A stretch of 64,000 nucleotides of DNA from Hippophae tibetana (GCA_037013495.1 CM072801.1:76307816-76371815), one strand, 5' to 3'; positions 46,950-59,239 are shown, numbered from the stretch's first letter. Numbers and translations: made by a program. The notes: generated by a model not told the origin, from the sequence alone.

Positions 46950-48949
46950 TGATGAGTGCTCAAAAAGCACTAAAATAACCATGATTTTATGTACCTTAAT
47001 TGATTAAAAATACATATATTTATATGTTTTATCATATATTTATATAAATTTGTCTTTTTCGGAATCACGGGTATTTTTATTGTTTTTCAGGTATTTTGGC
47101 TTAAAAACGCAATGCAAAGACTCAAAGAGGAATATTTGAAGCAATACATCACAAATATATCAACAAATAAGTGAGAAAAGGTCAACAAACATGGAAAAAT
47201 CGGACGAAATGGGTCGAAAAGGTCAAAAATGTCAAAAAGACGGAAATTGCGCGCCGCAGCCCAGCCGTGCGCGCAGCCCAGCGCCCCAGCGCCCAGCCGC
47301 GCGCGCCCCAGCGCCCAGCCCTGCGCGCCCCAGCGCCCCATTCCGCGCGCGCAGCGCCCCAGCAGCCCCCCTCCGCGCGCCCAACGCGTTTTCGCCCCAT
47401 TTTTCACGTGCAGCCACCCCTGTGACGTCATGCTGACGTCATTGATGACATCAGCAATTCCAATACGCGTTTTTACATTTTTTAATATTTTTTTAACATT
47501 TTTTTACTCATTTTTTCTCTCCATCCTCACCTATAAATACCCCCCTTCCCTTCACTTCAAATCACACCTTCAAAACTCACTTCTCTCTTCTTTCTTTCTC
47601 TCATTTCTTAGTTTTTAGTTTCTCTTAGTTTCTTTCTAAGTTTCTAAGCTTTTCTTAGTTTTTCTCTTAGTTTTTAGTTCAATTCTCTTAGGTTTAGTGT
47701 TCTTCTCTTTTTGAGAGGAACTTGTAATGTTTTTGTAATAATTTAGATTTTTGATTCAATATATGGAAGTGCAAATTCCGCTCGGAGGTTTTCTAGCTAC
47801 GGGAATAGCGTCAAAGTTCTCTAAGGATTTTATTTTCTTTACAGTTATTTTTATGCTTTATTCTTACATGTTATATTCAACTTGTCTGTGGTTAAATTTA
47901 ACTATGCTAGCTGTTTAGTAAAAATGATGTAATAACGACGTTGTTATGCTTGCGAAATATTAAATAGGTAAAAATCTTTAAAATGAATTGATTTTGTTTT
48001 TATTCAAGATTTTATATTAAGAATGTTAGAGAGAAATATATTATTTTTCATTACAAACTTAAACCCGAAAATTAGATTTTAAGGTTTAGTTATCCGGTCT
48101 AATTTAGAGTAGTGCTCTTTTATTTGTTGGTACAATCGCCCGGTAGTTAGAGTGAAACTCTATTTCAAAAGTTTTTATAAGAATTATTATGTGAAAATGT
48201 ATTGACAACATGTTTTCAATAGTGGTTTTAAAACTTGAAAGTTAGTACTCGGATAATTAAATTCTTAGGTTTAATTTGGACACCTTGAATAAAGTTTAAA
48301 ATGTCTAACCCCACCAAAGGTGGCATTTAAATGGTTCATTTTCAATCTCTTAGAAAAAGGAATTAATTTAATTAAGCATATTAGTTATCAACCCCACCCA
48401 TAGGTGTTAATTGATTTGTTTAGTTAACAAAGAATATCTAACCCCACCAAAGGTGGTATTTATATAAAAAAGAGAGAATCAATAAAATATCAATTTATAT
48501 CTTTAATAACCTAGTTAATATGAGCAAGCATAATTAATTTAGTTATTATATCCCTAAATACTCCGCTAATATAAATAATAAAAATTTGCATGACTATTTA
48601 TTGAATCCGTATATATGTTTATTTTTAGATAATTATTTATTGAATTTGTATCTATGTTTATTTTTATGTTATTAGATTATATTTAATTAATCTATATATA
48701 TGTTTATTTTATGTTATTAGATTAGGAACACAAAAACCAAACTATCGTGACAGGATGTTTAGGATTTAATTTCGTTTTTTTTTTTAAAGTTTGAATAATA
48801 AATTAAAAACCACATACATTCCTTCCTTAGATCGACCTTGGGAGTATACTTATCATTTTCTTCGAAATGATTCGTGCACTTGCGAGAGTTTTATAAATAT
48901 TAAAACCAAAGTATTTGCGGGAATCGGCGATGCCGGTTTTCGTTCATCA
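46950..48949 (+). repeat. 3' LTR (full length)
   Basis: 2000 bp, TGATGAGTGCTC...TTCATCA. It has a GC-rich minisatellite of GCGCCCAGC-like units at about 47250-47395, a TATAAATA box at 47532-47539, and CT-rich sequence downstream. Palindromes CCACC-AAA-GGTGG lie at 48311-48323 and 48444-48456, with a degenerate CACC...GGTG between them. It is the only complete promoter of this element. Confidence 0.95.
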
Positions 48950-51900
48950 ATAATCAGAAGCGTCACACATTATTTCAAAAGGTAAAGACCAGTTTGGTGC
49001 CATAATAACAGGGGTAGATGTTAGTTTATCTTTCAAGGTATTAAAGGAAGTAAGGCAGTCATTGTTGAAATCAAAATCAGCATCTTTGGATAGCAAGTTA
49101 CATAAGGGACGACTTATTTTAGAGAAATCTTTAATAAATCGTCTGTAAAATCCTGCATGTCCTAAGAAGCTTCTTATCCCCTTCATAGATGTAGGGGGAG
49201 GTATTTTGGATATCAATTAAACTTTTGCCTTATCAACTTCAATACCCTTGTTTGAAATTATATGTCCTAAAACTATTCCTTGTTGAACCATAAAATGACT
49301 TTTCTCCCAACTAAGGGTGAGATTGCATTCAATGCATCTTTCTAAAACCAAAGTCAATTTATGTAAACAATCATCAAATGAGTTCCCAAAGACAGAGAAA
49401 TCGTCCATGAAAATCTCAATGAATTTCTCCACCATGTCCGAGAAAATAGATATCATGCATCTCTGGAAAGTGGCAGGGGCATTGCATAACCCAAATGGCA
49501 TTCTGCGAAAAGCAAATGTCCCAAAAGGACATGTAAATGTGGTCTTTTCCTGATCTTCTGGTGCTATGGGTACTTGATAATATCCGGACAATCCATCCAA
49601 AAAACAGTAAAATTCGTGCCCAGCTAATCTTTCCAACATTTGATCAATGAATGGAAGAGGAAAGTGATCCTTTTTCGTATATAAATTTAGTTTCCTAAAA
49701 TCTATACACATTCTCCATCCAGTGATTATTCTAGTGGGCACTAATTCACTTTTGTCATTTTTAACAATTGTTATCCCAGATTTCTTTGATACCACATGCA
49801 CTGGACTAACCCACTTACTATCCGCAATAGGATAGATAATCCCTTCTTCTAATAATTTAAGAATTTCCTTTTTAACTACCTCTTGCATGTTTGGGTTTAG
49901 TCTTCTTTGGGCCTCTCGTACAGGTTTAGCACCATCCTCCAAGTTGATCTTGTGCATACACATTGTTGGACTAATGCCTCTTATATCCCCTATACTCCAA
50001 TCTATAGATTTCTTAAACTGTTTAAGCACTTTGATGAGTTCCTTTTCTTGTGGTTTGGTCAAGGTTGAAGAAATTATCACTGGATAAGTTTCTCCTTCTC
50101 CCAAAAACACATATTTTAAGTGCTCAGGTAAGTCTTTGAGTTCAAGTTCAGGTGGATTGGCCTCTTTACTTGATGAAGAACTGGATAGATTTAAAAATAT
50201 ACTAGATTTTGTCATCACTTCATCATTGTCTAGTTGTTTAAGGTACCCATTAATTTCCTCATCTAAATCTTCTTCAACCTTTTCAAGTGTAAGAACGGTT
50301 TCAAGCTTGTCTTCTATTCTGGTTTGGAAAAAGGTGTTTTGGACAAGATTATCCAAAGGATCAACATCGAATATTTCATCGATGGCAGAAATAGAAGGGA
50401 AAGGTGAAGAATCAAAAACTTTAAAATGAACAGTCTCTCCTAAGACTGTCATTGTCAAATTTCCATCTTGGACATCAATAATAGTTTTAGTAGTTGCCAT
50501 AAATGGTCTACCAAGCAATATTGTGTGCTCTCTATCCAATGCTGGATTTTCTTGCATATCCAGAACCAAAAAGTCAACAGGTATTATCAGTTTGTCTACC
50601 TGTACCAAAACATCCTCAACTATTCCCTCTGGATATTTAAGAGATCTATCTGCAAGTTGAAGGGACATAGTTGTGGGTTTTAAATCCCCTAGATTGAGCT
50701 GTAAGAATATAGAGTAGGGCATCAAATTTATACTAGCACCTAAATCAAGCATTGCTTTAGCAACCTTCCTATCCCCCATAGTTATGTTTATAATAAAACT
50801 TCCAGGGTCTTTCAACTTAGGGGGTAGTTTGTGCTGAAGTACAACGCTAGAAATTTCTGATACTACTACTCGTTCATTCAGTTCATACCTCCTTTTCTTA
50901 GTGTTCAACTCTTTGAAAAATTTGGCATATGAGGGCACATTCATGATCACTTCTAATAATGGTAAATTGATATTTACTTTAGAGAGCATATTAAAAAGAT
51001 CATTGAATTGCTTATCTTGTTTGGATTCTTTTAACCGGTGGGGAAAAGGTACTTGCATCTGGTGTGGTTCTATTGTCTTTTGAATTTTGAGGGTGTCAGA
51101 TGACCCCCCCAATGAGTTTTTCAGAAGGCTTGTTAAGTTTAACACTTGTTTCTCCTTTTTGCGAGATTAGAATATCGCCTTCTTTGTTACCTGAACTACA
51201 AGGTAGATTGTTAGAGATTTCAGGTAAACTGGTATTGACTACCTTACCACTTCGAAGGGTTCTTACATCCTTTGCTTGTTCTGGTTGACTGGGAAACTTT
51301 CCTGGTTCTTTCTTTTGCATTTGTTCAGCCAGTTACCCAACTTTAGATTCAATCCTTTTAACCGAAGCCTCCATGGTGTTCAACCTTTGATTAGTCATCA
51401 ATTGGTTGTCACGACTAACTTGAATAAAAGCATTCAAGCTATCTTCTAAGGTTGGCTTAAAAGATTGGCTTGGTGGGTAAGGGTGGTTGTTAACTGACCT
51501 TAGTGTTGGATATTGGGTGTAGGCTGGGTGATTATACGTGTTTGGATGATACCTTTGAAAAGATTGGACCTCCTCTTTGGCATCGACACTAGAATCACAA
51601 GTATTTGAACAATTATGAGTACCATGCCCAATTGAACAACACACTTCACATACCTCCTGATTTGAAATTTGGTGGGTAGTGAGGAATTGCACTTGTTTAG
51701 TCAATTCAGCAAGTTGCAAGGTTATCTCATTATTAGAGCCAACTTCATTGACCCTTGCTTTCCTTCTACCACCTCTTTGTTGGGAATTAGAACCCAATAG
51801 CTCATAAAGATTGTAGGTTTCCTCTGCGGTCTTTTATCCTACAGCACATCCAGCAGCATTATCAACCATGTATTGACTCTGTAGTGTCAATCCATCATAA

Positions 51901-52412
51901 AAGAATTGGTTTTGTAGCTGTAATGGAAAGCTATGATTTTGACATTGAATGAAAAGGAGTTTGAATCGTTCCCAAGCTTCATGAAAGGGCTCTTCATACA
52001 TTTGAGAAAATGTTGCTATCTTTGTTCTTAGATTAACAGTCTTTTGATGGGAATAGAACCTACCCATAAAAATTTCATAGACTGCCTCCCAAGTTTTAAG
52101 AGAACCTGACTGTAGAGTAATGAACCATGACCAAGCTTTATCTTTGAGGGTGTAAGGAAAACACCTCATCCTAAGTTGATCTTCATTAATTGCATGTAGT
52201 GGAAAGGTTTGGACAATAGCATAGAATTCTCGAATGAAATGCAAAGGGTCTTCATTAGGGATACCGTAAAAGGAAGGCAACAAAGAATAATGAATCTTTT
52301 TCAATTCATAATTCCTTGCAGCCTCTTGTAATTGGATGCCGGAAGTTACATTGCCAATGATTGGCATTGTATAGTCTTTCATTCTTTTCCGCCTATCTTC
52401 AGCATCTCCCAT
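48950..52412 (-). pseudogene. gag2-pol 5' part of the host copy, broken
   Basis: Starts at 52412 and reads Gag, zinc knuckle, protease and RT up to the insertion site in RNase H. RT keeps FMDD. In-frame stops lie at 51834-51836 (Glu codon), 51333-51335 (Gln codon) and 49217-49219 (Glu codon in the RT connection). A C run at 51104-51110 has seven bases instead of six, shifting the frame. The first five bases (48950-48954) are the right-hand ATAAT duplication. Confidence 0.9.
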
Positions 52413-52769
52413 GGTTGTTTGTAGTTGAAAATGATCCTCCTCCTATTGTGTATCAACATTTTGCTCTTAAAAAACAATAGTAGATATCTCTAAGAAATAT
52501 TTATAACTTGATAAAACGTAAAAGCAAAAAGGTGCAAGGAACCTAATTTTTTTTTAATTTTAATTTTAACGAATGGACACAATTTTTGAAACAAACGAAT
52601 TTATTTCATTTGAATTTTATTACAGGCAAACTAAAACAAAGGAAAATACAACAATGGGTGACCTCCCATGTAGGACTAAAATTTATCGTCTTCTAGTAAG
52701 ACGTTGCTTGGAGATTGCAGAATGAAAAACTCAATGTCTCCTCTTCATTGAATTCATTTGACTATCAAA
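52413..52769 (-). other. gag1-gag2 spacer of the host copy
   Basis: Counterpart of 39498-39851: hairpin module inverted near 52668-52715 and the pyrimidine-rich TTTTAG stretch near 52632-52648. Confidence 0.65.
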
Positions 52770-54110
52770 TTAGTCTTTGCTTTGTTTTTGCAAATGTTCA
52801 ACCAACTGTTCTACTTGAACTTCCACCTTTTTGATAGAAGCTTCCACAGAGTCCAACCGTTGATTGGTTTTAGATTGGTTATCCCTACAAACTTGAATAA
52901 AAGAATTCAAGTTGTCCTCCAGGGTTGGTTTATTGGGAATGCTTCTTGGAATAGGTGGGTGGAATTGCTGGCCTGCCTGGTTTGAGCTTTGAGTGAAAGG
53001 AGGGTTGTTTTGCCTCCAGGAGAAATTTGGATGACTTCTCCACCCAGGATTATAGGTATTTGAATTGGGATCAAACCTTGGTCTCTGTTGATATGCTCCC
53101 AACACATTAACCTGTTCAGGTCCAGTTGTTTCTCCTTGATATGGACAGGCTTCAGTACCATGTCCCATGTTGCTATACAAACCATATTGTTCATTATTGG
53201 TGTTGGTTTGTGTAGCGAGAAGGGCAACTTGCTTAGTCAGTTGAACAAGTTGTTGTTGAACTTCATTACTGGAGTCGATTTCATGAACTCCAGCTTTTCT
53301 CACTCGGGAGCTTTTCTGTTGGGAATTAGCACCCAACATCTCAAAGAGGTTATACGTCTCTGAGGCAGTCTTTTCTCCTATTGCTCCTCCTGCAGCGTTG
53401 TCGACAATGAACTGACATTGTTGTGTAAGTCCATCGTAAAAGAATTGGTTCTGCAACTGCAGGTGAAAGCTATGATGGGGACATTGAGTGAGAAACATTT
53501 TGAACCTATCCCAAGCTTCATGGAATGGTTCTCCTTCCATCTGAGAGAAAATAGCAATCTTTCCTCTCAACTCTGATGTTTTTTGGTGGGAATAGAATTT
53601 TCCCATGAATTTATTGTAAATGTTACCCCATGTCATGAGAGAACCTGGGGGAAGTGACATCAACCAAGCTTTGGCCTTATCCTTTAAAGTGTAGGGAAAA
53701 CATCTCATCCTAAGTTGATCCTCGTTTAGAATACCGAGGGGGAATGTTTGGACCGTAGCATAGAAATCTCTCATAAAGGAAAGAGAATCTTCATTAGGTA
53801 GCCCATAAAAGGAAGGAAGCATAGAAAAATGAATATTTTTAAGGTCATAATTCCGAGCAGCCTCACCCAACTGGATAGCGGCAGTTGCCGTGCCAATCAC
53901 CGGTCTTGCAAACTCCTTCATCGTGGTTTCCCTAACATGTTGGTTTTCCTCCATTTCTTTTGGTTCTAGTAAAGGATTAAGTCTTGGTTCTATGTTTGGC
54001 TCAAAAACAGGTTGATGGGTGGAATCCAGTGTTGTTGACACTTGTTTAAATTTATGAATATTATTTACATATGGTGTAAGGGGGTTTCCTAAGGATCTCC
54101 TACCACGCAT
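52770..54110 (-). CDS. Free-standing Gag (gag1), host copy
   Basis: Intact 446-aa ORF, one residue longer than the other copies at the C-terminus (LQKQSKD). It has the same capsid-like domain and the same altered knuckle, Y-GL-Y-SNMG-H-GTEA-C. It stays open although gag2-pol of this copy has three stops, a frameshift and a nested insertion, plus a fourth stop in the integrase half. Confidence 0.85.
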   Translation of the reverse strand: MRGRRSLGNPLTPYVNNIHKFKQVSTTLDSTHQPVFEPNIEPRLNPLLEPKEMEENQHVRETTMKEFARPVIGTATAAIQLGEAARNYDLKNIHFSMLPSFYGLPNEDSLSFMRDFYATVQTFPLGILNEDQLRMRCFPYTLKDKAKAWLMSLPPGSLMTWGNIYNKFMGKFYSHQKTSELRGKIAIFSQMEGEPFHEAWDRFKMFLTQCPHHSFHLQLQNQFFYDGLTQQCQFIVDNAAGGAIGEKTASETYNLFEMLGANSQQKSSRVRKAGVHEIDSSNEVQQQLVQLTKQVALLATQTNTNNEQYGLYSNMGHGTEACPYQGETTGPEQVNVLGAYQQRPRFDPNSNTYNPGWRSHPNFSWRQNNPPFTQSSNQAGQQFHPPIPRSIPNKPTLEDNLNSFIQVCRDNQSKTNQRLDSVEASIKKVEVQVEQLVEHLQKQSKD

Positions 54111-54620
54111 AGACTATTGTAAACGTAAATTTAAAACTCCTGTCAACAAAAATAAAAAATTTAGAGAAAATTTACATGGTATTTAATACAAAACACTAGA
54201 CAAAACTAGTTAAACCCTAAATTTTTTTTTTTAAATTTTTTTTTCTAATTTTTTTTATATATATATATTTTTTAAATAACATAATCAGTATTAACCAAGA
54301 GTGTTCCCAGGAAAGAATGGTGGTGCAACGGCTCCTTAAAAACCATTCTCCTAGCTAGAACAACGTTCCCAGGAAAGACTAGTGGCACAAAGGCTTCCAA
54401 GAACTAGTCTCCTAGACAGAACTCCCTTAGATTTTTACTTTTCATGCTATTTAGTTAATTATGTATAAATTCAAGTAATGTTTTTTTTAACGGTAATTTT
54501 ATTTTACTATTCACGCTATATTATTTCTTATTAACTTAAAAATTTTGAAATTTAAAAATTCTCTTTTTTTACTATTCATGAACTGTAATTTTATTTTACT
54601 ATTCACGCTCTATTATCTCT
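54111..54620 (-). other. truncated leader of the host copy
   Basis: About 510 bp of leader containing the inverted twin hairpins (about 54300-54410). It ends near 54620, before the primer-binding site, where the sequence switches to a plus-strand LTR. Confidence 0.7.
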
Positions 54621-55832
54621 TTTCTTATGTTTTCTTAGTTTTTCTCTTAGTTTTTAGTTAATTTCTCTTAGTTTTAGAGTTCTTCCCTTTTTGGGAAGAA
54701 CTAGTTATGTTTTTGTAATATTTTAGCTCTTTGATTCAATAAATGGGAGTGCAAATTCCGCTTGGAGTTTTTCCAGCAACGGGAATAGCGTCGAAGTTCT
54801 GTAAGGATTTTATTTTCTTTACAGTTATTTTTATGCTTTATTCTTACATGTTATATTTAATTTGTCTGTGGTTAAATTTAACTGTGCTGGCTGTTTAGTA
54901 AACATGATGTAATAATGACGTTGTTATGCTTGCGAAATATTAAATAGGTAAAAATCTCTAAAATGAATTGATTTTATTTTTATTCATGATTTTATATTAA
55001 GAATGTTAGGGAGAAATATATTATTTTTCATTACAAACTTAAACCTGAAAATTAGATTTTAAGGTTTAGTTATCCGGTCTAATTTAGAGTAGTGCTCTTT
55101 TATTTGATGGTACAATCGCCCGGTAGTTAGAGTGAAGCTCTATTTCAAAAGTTTTTATAAGAATTATTATCTGAAAATGTATTGACAACATGTTTTCGGT
55201 AGTGGTTTTAAAACTTGAAAGTTAGTACTCGGATAGCTAAATTCTTAGGTTTAATTTGGACACCTTGAATAAAGTTTAAACTGTTTAACCCCACCAAAGG
55301 TGGCATTTAAATGGTTCATTTTCAATCTCTTAGAAAAAGGAATTAATTTAATGAGGCAAATTAGTTATCAACCCCACCCATAGGTGTTAATTGATTTGTT
55401 TAGTTAACAAAGAATATCTAACCCCACCAAAGGTGGTATTCATACAAAAAAGGGAGAATCAATAAATATCAATTCATATCTTTAATAACCTAGATAATAT
55501 GAGCAAGCATAATTAACTTAGTTATTATATCCATAAATACTCCGCCATTATAAATGATAAAATTTGCATAAATGTTTATTGAATCTATATTTATTTTTAT
55601 GTAAGTAGATTAACAACACAAAACCCCAAAATATCGTGACAGGATGTTTAGGATTTAATTTCGTTTTAAAAGTTTGAATAATAAATTAAAAACCACACAC
55701 ATTCCTTCCTTAGATCGACCTTGGGAGTATACTTATCATTTTCTTCGAAATGATTCGTGCACTTGTGAGAGTTTTATAAATATTAAAACCAAAGTATTGG
55801 CAAGAATCGGCGATTCCGGTTTTCGCTCATCA
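54621..55832 (+). repeat. truncated plus-strand LTR of a related element (element C)
   Basis: Begins within the CT-rich region after the TATA box position and runs to the CTCATCA terminus at 55832, so the first roughly 700-800 bp are missing. It is more diverged from the other LTRs than they are from each other, but keeps the CCACC-AAA-GGTGG palindromes. Confidence 0.85.
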
Positions 55833-55898
55833 AGTTTTTGGCGCCGTTGCCGGGGATTTGGTCATCAAGTTTTTGGCGCCGTTGCCGGGGATTTGGTC
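55827..55898 (+). repeat. duplicated LTR end plus primer-binding site
   Basis: A 35-bp unit made of TCATCA, the spacer and TGGCGCCGTTGCCGGGGA plus TTTGG occurs twice, followed by a third TCATCA. Perfect tRNA-Asp sites lie at 55839-55856 and 55874-55891. Confidence 0.95.
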
Positions 55899-57621
55899 AT
55901 CAGGAAACAACATCCAAATTCTTTTGGAATAACAACAATCAAGGTGGTAATCAATTCAACCATCAATCATTTCCACCACCTGGTTTTCAACAACCATAAC
56001 AATCACAAGCACAAGAGAAGAAGTCACCTACTAAGGACAATACAAATGCTTTAAGGGGGATGAAAAGACTCCATTCAATTAGTAAATACAAAAGTGTCCA
56101 TTCAAGATACTTCAATTCAAAATTTGGAGAACCAAATGGTGCAACTTGCTTAGGCTATAAGCAAAGGCCTCAAGGTAACCTTCCAAGTGGCACAATCGTA
56201 AACCCACAAAGAGAAGGCAAGGACCAATGCAATGCCATAGCCTTGAAGAGTGGTAAAACTTTAGAACAAGAACATATGTAAGAAAATGATGAGGAGAAAT
56301 ATGAAACTAAAAAGTATGAAGAGGAATTAGTGGATAAAGAGAGTAATGGAAAGGAAATAATTCAACCAAAAAAGAGCAACCTCTACAAACCCATTATTCA
56401 TTTCCCTTAAAGACTACAAAAGCAAAAGTTAGATATGCAATTTTTAAAATTTCTAGATGTCTTTAAGAAGTTGCACATAAACATACAATTTGTAGAAACA
56501 CTTGAACAAATGACATCTTATGCTAAATTCATGAAGGATATACTATCAAAGAAAAAGAGGCTTAGAGATCATGAAACAATAATCTTGACTGAAGGTTGTA
56601 GCACCATCCTTGATAGAAAATTACCACAAAAATGGAAAGATCCAGGTAGTTTTGATATCCCTTGCATTATTGGGAACATCATTTTGGTAAGGCACTATGT
56701 GACTTGAGTTCTATCATTAACCTTATACCACTATCAGTCTTAAAGATATTGGGGGTTGGTAAAGCCAAACCCATTTCAATAACATTACAAATAGCAGATA
56801 GATCAATTAAGAGACCTCGGGGTGTGATAGAAGATTTGCTAGTAAAAGTAGAAAAAATCATCTTTTCGACAGACTTCATTGTGCTAGACATGGAAGAGGA
56901 ATGTGACATTCCTATCATACTTAGTCATCCATTCTTAGCAACCAGAAGAGCACTCATTGATGTATAAAAGGTGAACTTACAATGAGAGTGCAAGATGAAC
57001 AAGTAATGTTTGAAGTTTATAAAGCATCTAAACCCCCTAACATTGATAGTGTGAATGAATACTTAAGGATAAATGTTATTGAATATGGGGAAAACTTAAA
57101 AGAATCTATTGATTCGCCCACACTTAAGACTGTTACATGTGATGCTATGATAAATGACATAAATTCACTAGAAAACAACTCAACATTTTTTAACTTTGAA
57201 AGTATGGAATCATAGGTTGATATTGTGGATTGTGTGCACTTTTTGGAGGACGTGCTTCTCATGTATGTATGAAAGGTGATGCTAGAAAATTTTGACATAA
57301 GATCTAAGCTTAAACCATCAATTGAAAAACCATCAAGTTTAGACCTCACACTTTTACCCTTCCAACCCTAGTCAATTATGAAAGTGAAAGAGTCCAATGG
57401 AGAGGCTAAAAAGATGTTGGAAATACATAAATTGGATGAGTTACGGTGGAGTGCTTATAAGAATGCCAAAAAAGTTCAAAAAGAAAACAAAAATATGGCA
57501 TGCGAAGAGAATTGGGCACCGTATTTGCGAGCCAAAACATAAAGTATTATTGAACAAATCAAGACTCAAATTGTTTCCAAGAAAACTCAAAAGTAAATGG
57601 ACAAAAAAGGATGTACCTTAG
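55897..57621 (+). pseudogene. decayed gag-protease and integrase-end relic (element C)
   Basis: Stretches of Gag C-terminus (RPQGNLPSGTIVNP, NAIALKSGKTL at 56160-56280), the pre-protease region (MTSYAKFMKDIL) and protease (active site DLGA altered to DLSS, IADRSIKRPRGVIEDLLVKV, FIVLDME) are readable with frame changes and stops. RT, RNase H and the integrase core are absent. The last part (57480-57600) resembles the integrase C-terminus (LNKSRLKLFPRKLKSKW). The protein similarity is to Athila elements but clearly different from the two-gag family. Confidence 0.75.
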
Positions 57622-59140
57622 GACTTGATATGACCATCTAGTCAAGGACGTTAAATGTGACGCTGGTTGGGAGGCAACCTAACATTATTTTACTTATATT
57701 TTTATTGTTTTTGTTTTGTAGGTGTATAAATGTGGAGAGCAATGACATAACAAGAATGAGCATTTCAATGACAGATGTGATGTGCCAAGACTAAGGGAGT
57801 TCTCTTTTCTTTTACCTTTTCATATTTATATATGCATATTAGGGACAATGTGTAATGTAAGTTTGAGGGAGGGAACTTCATTATCTACATTAGTATTTAC
57901 TATGAATTTTAAATTTTAGGAAATTGTTTTTAATTTTTAAGATATTTTAAATCATGATTTGGGTAGAAATTGATAAATATATGGAAACTAAATGCATGCA
58001 TCATTGATATGAAACATATGAACTCAATGATAAAAATTGGTTGTCATGACTAGAATAAGAAAAGTAACATATTTGTTAAGATATTTACATTAATCATGTG
58101 ATATGCTTTCTAGTTTTGATTAGATTGATTCAAATTCTTATGCTTATGTTCATGATTGATTTTGGTGTTCTTATTGGGAGAAAACTTGTAGTGAGTTATG
58201 CAAGTTGATGAGATTTACTAGGTTTTAAAATCTATTTGATCATCCCTTGAGGCAAAATTTTGAATAGTATTTAGCAAGAGAAATGATTTTGGCCTTATTT
58301 GGATGGATTGAGCCTATTAAGCTAACCATTGTTAATATCCATAGTCACCCATTTAAGCCTAACAAAGAACCTTTTATATCAGTAAGCCACGTTTTATGCA
58401 TAACTAATAAGCAGTACCTTCACCCTTGTACTTGTATGAAAAGAAAAAAAATGAAATAATGTGTTATGCTATAGAATAAGGTGAAATATAATGCACCCTA
58501 TAAAAAAAGAAAAAAAAGGAGCAAAACTCACAACACAAGTATCCCTATAAAGAAAAAGAAAATAGATTTAAAAATAAGTTTGGGGGTGTTGTGAAATTAA
58601 AAAAAAAAAAGAGAAAAAAGATGTGGAATTAAAGAATATGAAAAGAATGACAAAAGAGGATGTAATGAAATATCAAGTAAAAGCTCAATTGTAGTTAAAA
58701 AGTGCATGATGAAAAAAAAACTAAGGTGTGGAAAAAGCCTAAGTGTCTTCCTTTATCAACTTCCCACCTAAGCCTTACTTTACAACCATGTAAAGTCCTT
58801 ATTGATCTTTAGTGGAGAGGGATGTGAAAAATAGATTTATGAGACTTGTTCTAAGATTGAATTGATTAGCATGCTCGTATAGGTTGATTTCATTAGTACA
58901 TTGGATGATATCATGTGTAGCACACACACCTTGCATATCCTTGTATTCAAGGAATATTGGTTGATGAATATTTGAACCTTCTCATTATAGGATTGTACGA
59001 CTTTTAAGAGAAATAGTTTTCATGAAATATGCATGTACTAATAGAAGTATATTTATGAATATACTACCCATGTTAATTTATTTAGTTATACTTGGCTTTA
59101 TTTGAGGACAAGCAAAGAGTTAAGTTTGAGGCTGCTAATG
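57622..59140 (+). other. post-pol region of element C
   Basis: Non-coding. Contains hairpin 2 of the post-pol module (GTTGGG...CCTAAC at 57666-57683) and G-rich tracts at about 57860 and 58575. At about 59102 is GAGGACAAGCAAAG, a sequence often found just before the 3' LTR of such elements. No 3' LTR of this element is recognisable after it. Confidence 0.55.
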
Positions 59141-59239
59141 ACTCTACTTTCATAGAGTCATATGGTATGAGTACTCATATAAACATCTCAAACTACACAA
59201 ACAAATCCTTCAATCTGTAGGGTATTAGTAGTTCATAAA

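Larger units (their letters stand above)
36019..48949 (+). mobile_element. complete Athila-like retrotransposon with two gag genes
   Basis: 12,931 bp: 5' LTR 36019-37396, primer-binding site 37403-37420, gag1 38160-39497, gag2-pol 39852-45023, polypurine tract before 46950, 3' LTR 46950-48949, with ATAAT duplications. Both ORFs are open and all catalytic residues are present. The LTRs differ by only about half a dozen substitutions by eye over the shared 1.38 kb, so the insertion is recent. The RT ([24 protein letters not shown]) and the tRNA-Asp primer place it in or near the Athila lineage. Confidence 0.95.
30675..54620 (-). mobile_element. Athila-like host copy, split by a nested insertion
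   Basis: Minus-strand element in two pieces, 54620-48950 and 36018-30675, interrupted by the plus-strand copy at 36019-48949. The pieces join exactly at ATAAT inside RNase H. It is truncated at both ends: the 3' LTR lacks about 195 bp, and the 5' LTR and primer-binding site are missing. It carries several stop codons and a frameshift, so it is older than the element it hosts. Confidence 0.9.
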
